From: Anaerolineaceae bacterium
Lineage (GTDB): Bacteria > Chloroflexota > Anaerolineae > Anaerolineales > Anaerolineaceae
DNA length: 13,600 bases
Assembly: GCA_003501835.1 (NCBI GenBank)
Contig: DNOU01000135.1
Span: forward strand, 1,780-15,379
Direction of reading: 5' to 3'
Shown here: positions 1-6,526 of the stretch, one piece after another
Position numbering within the stretch: the first letter of the stretch is position 1
Layout: each line of letters starts with the position of its first letter
Notes under the pieces: model-generated
What the model was told of the DNA's origin: nothing
The model's input: only the letters and a program-made list of their open reading frames with translations
Databases searched by the model: none
Position numbers and translations under genes: made by a program

Positions 1-657
1 CTTATTGTCAGCCACGACGCTGTCACCGGCCAGTATACGCTCATCGCCGGTGAACGTCGTTTGCGCGCCGCCAAACTGGCCGGGTTGGATTCAGTACCGG
101 TGATCGTCCGCAATGTCACCGAGACCGAGCGCCTGGAGCTGGCACTGATTGAAAACGTTCAACGTGCAGATCTTTCGCCGTTGGAGACCGCAGAAGCCTA
201 TCGCCAGCTGGCTGAGGATTTCCATCTCTCACATGACGAAATTTCCGCCCGCGTGGGAAAGAGCCGCGTTTCGGTCACCAATACCCTGCGGCTGCTCAAA
301 CTCCCGGCGACCGTGCAGCAGGAGCTCGCAGAAGGCAGGATTTCCGAAGGGCATGCTCGCGCCCTTCTGGCATTGAACTCCACCCAGGCTCAGCTCGCTG
401 TTTTGCAGGCTGTGCTCAGACTTGGCCTGAACGTTCGCCAGACGGAAGAGCTGGTGCGCAAGTACAGCGGTATCAAACCCGAAAAACCATCAGAAAAACC
501 GGTGGACCCCGAGATCAAAGCGATTGAAGAAAGACTCCAGGAAAGCCTGGGAACAAAAGTGGTGCTGCACCATGGAAACAGGGGTGGAACCCTCGTGATC
601 CACTATTATTCAGACGAAGAATTATCCGGTCTTCTCGCGCATATTCTGAAAGAGTGA
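1..657 (+). CDS. parB: Chromosome-partitioning protein ParB (3' part, 5' end outside window)
   Basis: ParB/Spo0J binds parS sites, loads as a CTP-dependent DNA clamp and works with ParA/Soj in origin segregation. The reading frame is open from base 1, and 218 residues are visible. The GERR motif (visible residues 17-20) and ENVQR motif (51-55) match the CTP/phosphate-binding boxes of the family. A helix-turn-helix follows at about 76-98, with SHDEISARVGKSRVSVTN as its core. A Lys/Pro-rich linker (about 158-168) leads to a short C-terminal dimerisation region ending at residue 218. Only the N-terminal part (perhaps 60-80 residues, judged from the usual size) is missing. The stop codon TGA lies two bases before the ATG of the next gene. 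ParA would be expected just upstream, outside the window. Family assignment is near certain; chromosomal rather than plasmid origin is inferred from the housekeeping neighbours. Confidence 0.96.
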   Translation, partial: LIVSHDAVTGQYTLIAGERRLRAAKLAGLDSVPVIVRNVTETERLELALIENVQRADLSPLETAEAYRQLAEDFHLSHDEISARVGKSRVSVTNTLRLLKLPATVQQELAEGRISEGHARALLALNSTQAQLAVLQAVLRLGLNVRQTEELVRKYSGIKPEKPSEKPVDPEIKAIEERLQESLGTKVVLHHGNRGGTLVIHYYSDEELSGLLAHILKE

Positions 658-659
658 CC

Positions 660-2243
660 ATGAAGCTCCTCTACAACGGCAGGTTTTACCGTCCTCATTC
701 CACCGGCAACCCGGTCACTGCCATGATCGTTGGCGGTGATACGATCCTGGCACTCGGATCGGATGACGAGCTTCTGGCCGGAGCTCCGCTTGGGATCAAT
801 AAATTGAACCTGGAAGGGAAAACGGTCTGGCCGGGCCTCACGGATTCGCATCTTCATTTGAAGATGTACGGTGATTTCCTCAGCCAGGTGGATTGCGAGA
901 CTCCCACTCTCGAGGAATGTCTTGCCAGGGTGGCAGAAAGAACTGCAATAAAGCCAGCCGGCGAATGGATCCTGGGGCACGGCTGGAATCAGAACGTCTG
1001 GGAGCACGGCTTTGGCACTGCCAGCAACCTGGACGGGGTATCCACCCTTCATCCCATTTACCTGACCGACAAGGCAGCTCATTCGGGATGGGCGAACAGC
1101 CTGGCGATGAAGATCGCTGGTGTGGATTCGCACACCCCTGACCCCGATGGAGGCAGGATCCAAAGAGATAACCAGGGCAACCCCACCGGGATTTTCTTTG
1201 AAAATGCTGTTAGGTTGATCGAGGATGCCATTCCTCCTCAAGCCACTGAGCAGGTTCAGAACGCCCTGCTGGCAGCCCAGGATTCGCTGCTGAAGGTTGG
1301 GGTCACCAGCGTACACGATTTTGACGGCAGCGAGTGCTTTGCCGCTCTCCAGGCACTGCAAGCGGACCACAAACTGAAGCTGAGGGTCTGCAAAGGCATC
1401 CGCCTGGAGGACATGGAGGCCGCCATCCGCATGCAGGTGCACACCGGGTTTGGCAATGACCAGCTCTGGCTGGGCTCGGTCAAGTGTTTTGCCGATGGTG
1501 CTCTTGGTCCCCAAACCGCCGCCATGCTGTTGCCCTACGAAGGTACTCAGGATTTCGGCACCCTGCTCCTCACAGCTGACCAGGTCTTTGAAATTGGGAT
1601 GCAGGCGGTCAAGAATGGCTTAAGCCTTGCCATCCATGCCATTGGCGACGCGGCTACCCATGAGGTATTGAATGGTTTTGGCATGTTGCGTGAATTCGAA
1701 CGCCGCAATCATTTACCTGCCCTTAATCACCGCATTGAACATCTGCAATTGCTGCACCCGGATGATCTTCTCAAGCCAGAACAGTTGGGCATCACCGCCT
1801 CCATGCAGCCGGTGCATGCCACCTCGGACATGTATACCGCCGATCGGCATTGGGGAAACCGCACCCGTTATGCTTACCTGTTCAACACCATGGCGAAAAC
1901 CGGCGCCAGGGTGGTTTTTGGGTCGGATGCGCCTGTGGAAAGCCCAAATCCTTTCCTGGGGTTGCACGCGGCGGTCACCCGCCGGCGTGCAGATGGCAGT
2001 CCTTCTCCTGATGGATGGTATCCAGAGGAGCGTATGACCCTTGAAATGGCACTGGAAGCCTATACCCGCGCCCCTGCTTCGTTATCGGGCAAAGCCGGGA
2101 AGCTTGGTGCTTTCATTAGAGGTGCTCAAGCCGACTTGATCGTTTTGGATGCCGATCCTTTTTCCATTCCACCGCAAGAATTGCAAGCCATCACACCCGC
2201 GGCCGTCATGGCAGGCGGAGAATGGATCTTTGGTCAGAAATAG
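660..2243 (+). CDS. Amidohydrolase family 3 protein (YtcJ-like metal-dependent hydrolase)
   Basis: This is a 527-residue metal-dependent hydrolase of the YtcJ / N-substituted formamide deformylase group. Substrates of this group are mostly unknown, so only the general reaction (hydrolysis of an amide or similar C-N bond) can be named. Visible signatures are the HxH metal motif in TDSHLHL (H64, H66), GHGWNQ (107-111), SVKCFADGALG with K275 and D279, AIHAIGDAA (H326), HRIEH (H357, H361) and the late Asp in VFGSDAP (D423). All expected metal and catalytic positions appear intact and there is no signal peptide, so it is probably cytoplasmic. I chose the ATG at 660 because GAAAGAG at 648-654 is correctly spaced for it. 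A GTG at 654 would overlap the parB stop as GTGA and add two residues. It is probably co-transcribed with parB, though no functional link is evident. Confidence 0.93.
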   Translation: MKLLYNGRFYRPHSTGNPVTAMIVGGDTILALGSDDELLAGAPLGINKLNLEGKTVWPGLTDSHLHLKMYGDFLSQVDCETPTLEECLARVAERTAIKPAGEWILGHGWNQNVWEHGFGTASNLDGVSTLHPIYLTDKAAHSGWANSLAMKIAGVDSHTPDPDGGRIQRDNQGNPTGIFFENAVRLIEDAIPPQATEQVQNALLAAQDSLLKVGVTSVHDFDGSECFAALQALQADHKLKLRVCKGIRLEDMEAAIRMQVHTGFGNDQLWLGSVKCFADGALGPQTAAMLLPYEGTQDFGTLLLTADQVFEIGMQAVKNGLSLAIHAIGDAATHEVLNGFGMLREFERRNHLPALNHRIEHLQLLHPDDLLKPEQLGITASMQPVHATSDMYTADRHWGNRTRYAYLFNTMAKTGARVVFGSDAPVESPNPFLGLHAAVTRRRADGSPSPDGWYPEERMTLEMALEAYTRAPASLSGKAGKLGAFIRGAQADLIVLDADPFSIPPQELQAITPAAVMAGGEWIFGQK

Positions 2244-2255
2244 AGAGCAAAACCC

Positions 2256-3263
2256 ATGGCGCTTACTCCTGAAATCCTGATTCCCCGACTTGGGGACGTG
2301 TTGGTTCAACAGGGACTGCTTAGCAACGAAGATCTCGAAGCCGCCCTTGAGAAACAAAGGGAACTGCGTCAATCCGGACAGGCTCCGTTGATCGGACAAT
2401 TGCTGGTTGACATGGGCAAGATCGATCGAGCCACCATGGATCAAGCCATCACGATTCAGATCATCCGCTTGCAGCGTGCCCTTCAGGAATCGAATGATTT
2501 GCTGGAACAACGTGTTGAAGAACGAACAGCAGCTCTTCAGCGGGCATATGAAAAACTGGCGGAGCTTTCCAAACTCAAAGAAAACTTCATCTCCAATATT
2601 TCGCATGAATTGAGGACGCCTCTTACCCACTTAAAGGGTTACCTTGATCTGATGCTGGCAAATGATTTCGGTCCAATCACATTGGAACAAAAAAATGCCC
2701 TTGATGTGATGAATCGCGCCACAGATCGCCTGGGGCGGTTGATCGATGACCTGATCCTGTTTTCCACGTCTGAATCCGGCACAATCCATCTGCAAATTCA
2801 ACCCTTTGACCTGATCCCTCAAGTCAAATCCATCATTCAACAACATTCTGCAGGAGCCAAACGCAAGAATATCAACCTGTGGCTCAGCGCTGACGATCCC
2901 TTACCCTGGGTGACTGGAGATCCAGAACGCATCCAGTGGGTAATCAACCAGTTGGTGGAAAACGCCATCAAGTACACCGAAAAGGAAGGTGAAGTATGCA
3001 TCCGTCTGGTACCTGGAGAAAAAGAAGTATTAATTTCGGTGATGGATTCAGGAATCGGCATCGATCCTGATAAACTGGATGAGATCTTCGAACCTTTTCA
3101 CCAACTGGACGGGTCATCAACACGCAAACAGGGCGGAACTGGCCTGGGACTTGCACTGGTTAAGAAGATCATCGAAGCCCACAACACGAAAATTGGAGTG
3201 TTTTCAACACCAGAAAAGGGTAGCCGGTTCGAATTTCATCTGAAAATGGTGGAACCGGGTTGA
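2256..3263 (+). CDS. Soluble histidine kinase with N-terminal MshEN-like (GspE_N) domain
   Basis: This 335-residue sensor kinase has no membrane segment. Residues 11-68 form an MshEN-like domain built from two 24-residue half-motifs. The first (11-34) has R11, L12, G13, G20, L27, L31 and Q34. The second (45-68) has G47, G54, M61, I65 and Q68. A probable coiled coil (about 69-108) leads to the HisKA H-box FISNISHELRTPL (phospho-acceptor H117). The ATPase domain has an N-box (NQLVENAIKYT, N231-Y240 region), G1 (DSGIGI, D264), F-box (EPFHQL) and G2 (GGTGLGLAL, 293-301), all intact. MshEN domains bind cyclic di-GMP in MshE-type ATPases, so a cyclic-nucleotide input is a reasonable inference but is not shown here. 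The start follows AGAGAG at about 2242-2247. It lies 12 bases after the hydrolase stop and 9 bases before a second kinase and is likely co-transcribed with both. Confidence 0.93.
   Translation: MALTPEILIPRLGDVLVQQGLLSNEDLEAALEKQRELRQSGQAPLIGQLLVDMGKIDRATMDQAITIQIIRLQRALQESNDLLEQRVEERTAALQRAYEKLAELSKLKENFISNISHELRTPLTHLKGYLDLMLANDFGPITLEQKNALDVMNRATDRLGRLIDDLILFSTSESGTIHLQIQPFDLIPQVKSIIQQHSAGAKRKNINLWLSADDPLPWVTGDPERIQWVINQLVENAIKYTEKEGEVCIRLVPGEKEVLISVMDSGIGIDPDKLDEIFEPFHQLDGSSTRKQGGTGLGLALVKKIIEAHNTKIGVFSTPEKGSRFEFHLKMVEPG
2286..2459 (+). other. MshEN-like duplicated motif region inside the histidine kinase
   Basis: This stretch encodes residues 11-68 of the kinase. Two 24-residue units share the same spacing of Gly at position 3, Gly at position 10, hydrophobics at 6, 7, 12, 17 and 21, and Gln at position 24. 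The first unit has the full Arg-Leu-Gly opening; the second opens Leu-Ile-Gly and has Lys at position 11. The units are joined by 10 residues (35-44), longer than the roughly 5-residue linker I recall for canonical MshEN. The pattern is read directly from the translation; ligand binding is inference. Confidence 0.75.
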
Positions 3264-3272
3264 AATCCAATC

Positions 3273-4502
3273 ATGTATAATGATTCCATGGAACTGATAG
3301 ACACCCCGGGGAAAATCTCAAATCAATCCCTGCTTGAACTAGGCCGTATTGCAGCCCAACCTGGCGATTGGAATAGGGTCCTTGATGAATTCGTTCATGC
3401 GCTAAGGCACTCCCTTATCTTCGACAATCTCGTACTTTACCAGACTGACTTTGAAAGCGGCCGTCTTGAAGCCATCTATGCGCGTGCCTTGGGCCGTGGA
3501 CGTTCTGCCGAAGCCGATAGCAACTGGGGTGAAGCCATTGCTGCACAGGTTGCGTCGGAGCAAAAAATATTCCTGGATGATTCCTGTACGAACACCGCTT
3601 CTGACCGCTTAAGTTCTCCCTGCCTGTATGGACTTCCCCTGATGCCAGTGGATCGGCTTCCCGGCAGCCTGGTCTTCATTCGATTTGGTGGTCCACATTA
3701 CGCTGCTGCAGACCAGAAAATTGCTCAATTCGCGTCACAGCAGATCAACACCCTGATCACCCGTAAGCTTGCCAACGACCTCGGAAAGGTCGCGGTTGAT
3801 CAAAGAAATGCCGCAAAACTGCAGGAAGAGTTCATTCATACCATTTCGCATGAGTTAAGAAGCCCATTGGGATTTATCAAGGGATATGTCACCACGCTCC
3901 TGCGGGAAGACATCCAGTGGGATCAAAAAACCCAGATCGATTTTCTAAACATCATTGACCGCGAAACCAATCACCTGGAAGACCTGTTTGATAACCTGTT
4001 GGATTCCGCCCGCCTCCAGAGCGGGCAGCTGGTGTTTGATCTCCAGGCAGTGCGTGTGGATTCTCTCATCCGCGACGAGGTGAAGCGCGCCCAACTCAAC
4101 CACCCTGAAATCGAGGTCAAATTTGAGTTTGAATCCGAAGTTCCGCCCATCCAGGGAGATCCCCGCCGATTGGCGCAGGTCTTCGATAATTTGCTCAGCA
4201 ACAGTATCAAGTATGCCCCTGGAGCTCCCATAAAATTCGAGATCTTCCACGACTCCCAATGGATGACCATTCGCTATAGCAATGCAGGTCCTGGAATTCC
4301 CGAACCTTACCTCTCCAAGATATTCACCCGCTTTTTCCGCACACCCGACCAGGCACTCAAAGCTCACGGAAGCGGCCTGGGGTTGTATATCTGCAAACAG
4401 ATCATTGAACAACACCAGGGTGAAATCATTATTAATTCACCACCTGAAGGCGGAGTGGTGTTTACGATTACCCTGCCAATGCCTTCTGGAAATGCGTACT
4501 GA
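3273..4502 (+). CDS. Soluble histidine kinase with N-terminal GAF-like domain
   Basis: This 409-residue sensor kinase has no transmembrane segment. Residues about 15-165 resemble a GAF sensory domain, with a weak match by eye. The HisKA H-box is EFIHTISHELRSPL with H193. The ATPase domain has the N-box DNLLSNSIKYA (305-315), an F-box region (FTRFFRT) and G2 HGSGLGLYI (365-373). The G1 box reads SNAGPGIP: the usual adenine-contacting Asp is Asn (N337). Some CusS-type kinases also carry Asn here, so activity is not excluded. The start is uncertain: ATG 3273 and ATG 3288 (residue 6) both lack a clear ribosome binding site. It sits between another kinase (9-base gap) and an OmpR-type regulator (19-base gap), its likely phosphorylation target. 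Confidence 0.92.
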   Translation: MYNDSMELIDTPGKISNQSLLELGRIAAQPGDWNRVLDEFVHALRHSLIFDNLVLYQTDFESGRLEAIYARALGRGRSAEADSNWGEAIAAQVASEQKIFLDDSCTNTASDRLSSPCLYGLPLMPVDRLPGSLVFIRFGGPHYAAADQKIAQFASQQINTLITRKLANDLGKVAVDQRNAAKLQEEFIHTISHELRSPLGFIKGYVTTLLREDIQWDQKTQIDFLNIIDRETNHLEDLFDNLLDSARLQSGQLVFDLQAVRVDSLIRDEVKRAQLNHPEIEVKFEFESEVPPIQGDPRRLAQVFDNLLSNSIKYAPGAPIKFEIFHDSQWMTIRYSNAGPGIPEPYLSKIFTRFFRTPDQALKAHGSGLGLYICKQIIEQHQGEIIINSPPEGGVVFTITLPMPSGNAY

Positions 4503-4521
4503 TCAGAGAAGGAGTTGATGC

Positions 4522-5214
4522 ATGGCTACGACGATACTTGTGGTGGATGACGAACCGCTGTACATACACCTGCTTAAAGTCAACCTCGAATCTGAGGGAT
4601 ATGAAATCGAGACCGCACCTGATGGTGAAAAAGCATTGGAGATGGTTTCACGCCACCTGCCGGATTTGATCATCCTGGATGTGATGATGCCCCGTATGGA
4701 TGGCATCACCGCCTGCATCCGCATCCGTCAATTTTCAACCGTCCCCATCATCCTCCTCACTGCATTGGGTGAGGAACACGACCGTGTCAATGGGTTAAAC
4801 ATCGGGGCGGATGATTATGTAGTTAAACCATTTTCTGCCACCGAACTGGTTGCCCGGGTTCGGGCTGTGCTTCGCCGTACACAAATAAGAGCTGCGTCCG
4901 AGACCAACAAGATCTTCACCCATGGAAATCTAAAAATCGACCTGGCACGCGCTGAAGTCTTTAAAGGTGAAAAGCAGGTTTTTCTCTCGGCTACTGAATA
5001 CAAACTGCTCTTGCACTTTGCCCATCACCTCGGTCAGGTGCTCACAGCTGAAGAACTGCTTGAAGCCACGTGGGGAGCCACGTACCGCTCTGAGAAGGAG
5101 ATCCTATGGGTGAGCATCGCCCGGCTCCGGCAAAAATTGGAAGATAATCCTCACTCACCGGTACACATTGTCACCCGGACTGGAATGGGATATCAAATGC
5201 CAGTGGTGAACTGA
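4522..5214 (+). CDS. OmpR/PhoB-family response regulator transcription factor
   Basis: This is a 230-residue two-component regulator. The receiver domain (about 4-118) has the acidic pair D9/D10, phospho-acceptor D53 in LIILDVMMP, T80 in ILLTALG and K102 in YVVKPF, all expected for a working receiver. The C-terminal winged-helix DNA-binding domain (about 130-228) has the typical LSATEYKLLLHF start, an EELLEATWG segment and the recognition/wing region ending in TRTGMGYQMP. The length matches the family. AAGGAG at 4509-4514 lies 7 bases before the ATG, a strong ribosome binding site. It is the only response regulator in the window and directly follows two histidine kinases, so it is probably phosphorylated by one or both. 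Its target genes cannot be read from the sequence. Confidence 0.96.
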   Translation: MATTILVVDDEPLYIHLLKVNLESEGYEIETAPDGEKALEMVSRHLPDLIILDVMMPRMDGITACIRIRQFSTVPIILLTALGEEHDRVNGLNIGADDYVVKPFSATELVARVRAVLRRTQIRAASETNKIFTHGNLKIDLARAEVFKGEKQVFLSATEYKLLLHFAHHLGQVLTAEELLEATWGATYRSEKEILWVSIARLRQKLEDNPHSPVHIVTRTGMGYQMPVVN

Positions 5215-5246
5215 CCAACCAGTTGAGCCAATATTAAACAAGCTAA

Positions 5247-5254
5247 TGTATAAT
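5247..5254 (+). promoter_or_regulatory. Candidate -10 element for the XRE-TPR-GNAT operon
   Basis: TATAAT at 5249-5254, preceded directly by TG, lies 41 bases upstream of the XRE gene start in the 81-base gap after the response regulator. No convincing -35 box sits at 16-18 bases; TTGAGC at 5223-5228 is 20 bases away. A perfect -10 in a non-coding gap with a suitable leader makes a promoter plausible but unproven. Confidence 0.4.
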
Positions 5255-5258
5255 TCTT

Positions 5259-5273
5259 TTGAAGGGTATTCAA
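5259..5273. promoter_or_regulatory. Small inverted repeat at the expected transcription start, candidate operator
   Basis: TTGAA (5259-5263), five bases, then TTCAA (5269-5273) form a perfect short inverted repeat. It lies immediately downstream of the -10-like box and about where transcription would begin. The downstream gene encodes a tandem-HTH regulator, so autoregulation is possible. The arms are only 5 bases, so chance occurrence cannot be excluded. Confidence 0.3.
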
Positions 5274-5295
5274 GGGATCTCAGGATGAGGTGACC

Positions 5296-5973
5296 ATGGA
5301 AGGCAAATTACTGACCATTCGCTCCAAAAAGATCGGCATCTGCCTGAAAGATAAGAGGATGAAAGCCCGCAAGTCCAGCGAAGATGCAGCCTCTGCCCTG
5401 GGTATTCCTGTAGAAAAATACAATGCCATGGAGTTGGGCGATGCATCGCCTTCTTTTCCTCAGTTGGAAACGCTGGCGCTGTTTTACGATGTTCCGTTTG
5501 ATTCATTGATCGAATGGCAATACCAGGATGATTCCAGGTCAATGGTAGATCTTTCCGTTATGAATAAATTGGTCTCACTGCGTGAACACGTGGTGGCAGC
5601 GTATTTGACAAAAGCACGGCAGGACAAACAGATGGATGCGAATTCTCTCTGCCAGAAGGTTGGGATTCCATTGGAAGATTTGCAGCGTTATGAACATGCT
5701 GAAAAACCCATCCCCTACCCGCTGCTTAAAGAAATCGCCGCCGAGCTCGAACTCGACCTGCCGATGCTGCATTCACCACACCTCACCTCAAGCAAACAGG
5801 AGGAAAAACCAACTTCCCCTCCGCAGGAATTTAACGAACTGCCTGCGGAATTGGTTGACTTCATCAACAAACCCATCAACCGCCCATATCTGGAGCTCGC
5901 GAAGAAATTGAGCGAAATGAGCGTAGACAAACTGCGAAACATTGCAGAGAGCCTCTTGGAGATCACCTACTAG
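5296..5973 (+). CDS. XRE-family regulator with two HTH domains
   Basis: This 225-residue cytoplasmic protein contains two Cro/C1-type helix-turn-helix units. Unit 1 spans about 15-72 (SEDAASALGIPVEKYNAMEL, then a helix ending LFYDVPFDSLI). Unit 2 spans about 97-158 (ANSLCQKVGIPLEDLQRYEH, then LLKEIAAELELDLPML). The two align over the GIPxE core, which suggests an internal duplication. A Pro/Ser/Glu-rich linker (about 160-180) leads to a helical C-terminal segment (182-225) ending SLLEITY. I chose ATG 5296 because GGATGAGG at 5283-5290 is 5 bases upstream; an in-frame GTG at 5290 overlaps that ribosome binding site. The TPR gene starts 7 bases after the stop, and the pair resembles regulator/TPR-partner arrangements. 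The DNA target is unknown; a short inverted repeat in its own promoter region is one candidate. Confidence 0.85.
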   Translation: MEGKLLTIRSKKIGICLKDKRMKARKSSEDAASALGIPVEKYNAMELGDASPSFPQLETLALFYDVPFDSLIEWQYQDDSRSMVDLSVMNKLVSLREHVVAAYLTKARQDKQMDANSLCQKVGIPLEDLQRYEHAEKPIPYPLLKEIAAELELDLPMLHSPHLTSSKQEEKPTSPPQEFNELPAELVDFINKPINRPYLELAKKLSEMSVDKLRNIAESLLEITY

Positions 5974-5980
5974 GTCTTAT

Positions 5981-6517
5981 ATGAGCGAAGATTACCAAGC
6001 ACTTTCAAGTACCGGAATGAAATATTTCCATAAGAAAGACTATGTCCTGGCAGCTGATTATTTTTCAAGGGCAGCTGAAGGGGCAAAAGCCAGCCAGCAG
6101 GATGTGGATGAGGCAGAAATCCGTAATAATTTGAGTGTAACCCACTTGATGGCAGGGAATGCTCATGAAGCCTACGAAGCCGCATTGGGCACCGATAAGG
6201 TGTTTTCAGCCCATGAGGATTTCAAGCGCCAGGCAATGGCACTGGGAAATATCGCCCAGGCTTTGGAAGAGTTGAAAGACTATCCGCAGGCTCTCAGCGT
6301 TTATGAAGAAGCCATTGCATTGCTCAAGGGTCGCAATTTTAACGAAATACGTTCCGTGCTCTTAAGGCGGAAATCCGCAGTTCAGAGAAAGATGGGCGAC
6401 ACCTACCAGGCAGTGGCTTCCCTGGATACATCAATTGATGAAAAACCACGGCAAAATCTGAACGACAGGTTCCTCAAACAGTTTTTGGATCGGATATTCC
6501 TTCGCAAGAAAGCCTAA
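5981..6517 (+). CDS. Tetratricopeptide-repeat protein
   Basis: This 178-residue soluble protein is almost entirely helical. TPR-like units are visible at about 12-33 (GMKYFHKKDYVLAADYFSRA), about 40-62 and about 75-110 (ALGNIAQALEELKDYPQALS then VYEEAIALL). A further partial unit at about 120-145 contains KMGDTYQAVASLDTS. The C-terminus is basic (FLRKKA). No enzyme motif is seen, so a protein-binding scaffold role is likely. The ATG at 5981 is preferred because AGGT at 5972-5975 lies 5 bases upstream and the TPR pattern begins soon after. An upstream in-frame ATG at 5942 lies inside the XRE gene and would add non-TPR sequence. Position directly after the XRE gene and 9 bases before a GNAT gene suggests one operon; partnership with the XRE protein is inference. 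Confidence 0.85.
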   Translation: MSEDYQALSSTGMKYFHKKDYVLAADYFSRAAEGAKASQQDVDEAEIRNNLSVTHLMAGNAHEAYEAALGTDKVFSAHEDFKRQAMALGNIAQALEELKDYPQALSVYEEAIALLKGRNFNEIRSVLLRRKSAVQRKMGDTYQAVASLDTSIDEKPRQNLNDRFLKQFLDRIFLRKKA

Positions 6518-6526
6518 GACTGTCAG

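Noticed and set aside
606..1514. 302-codon open frame on the minus strand
   Set aside because: It is antisense to the amidohydrolase, whose metal-binding motifs are intact throughout. The translation resembles no protein family and is explained by codon bias.
3276..3281. TATAAT just inside the second kinase gene as an internal promoter
   Set aside because: No -35 box lies at a usable distance (TTGAAA ends only 10 bases upstream), and transcription would begin after the start codon.
5066..5086. Direct repeat of GCCACGT in the response regulator gene
   Set aside because: Two short copies fall within codons of the conserved winged-helix domain and show no wider symmetry, so coding constraint explains them.
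5582..5597. CACGTG-containing site as parS
   Set aside because: Only the central six bases match the parS palindrome. The outer arms do not match, and it lies inside the XRE coding region.
5942..5980. Extended N-terminus of the TPR protein from ATG 5942
   Set aside because: It lies within the XRE coding sequence, and the added residues are not TPR-like. ATG 5981 has a spaced AGGT site.
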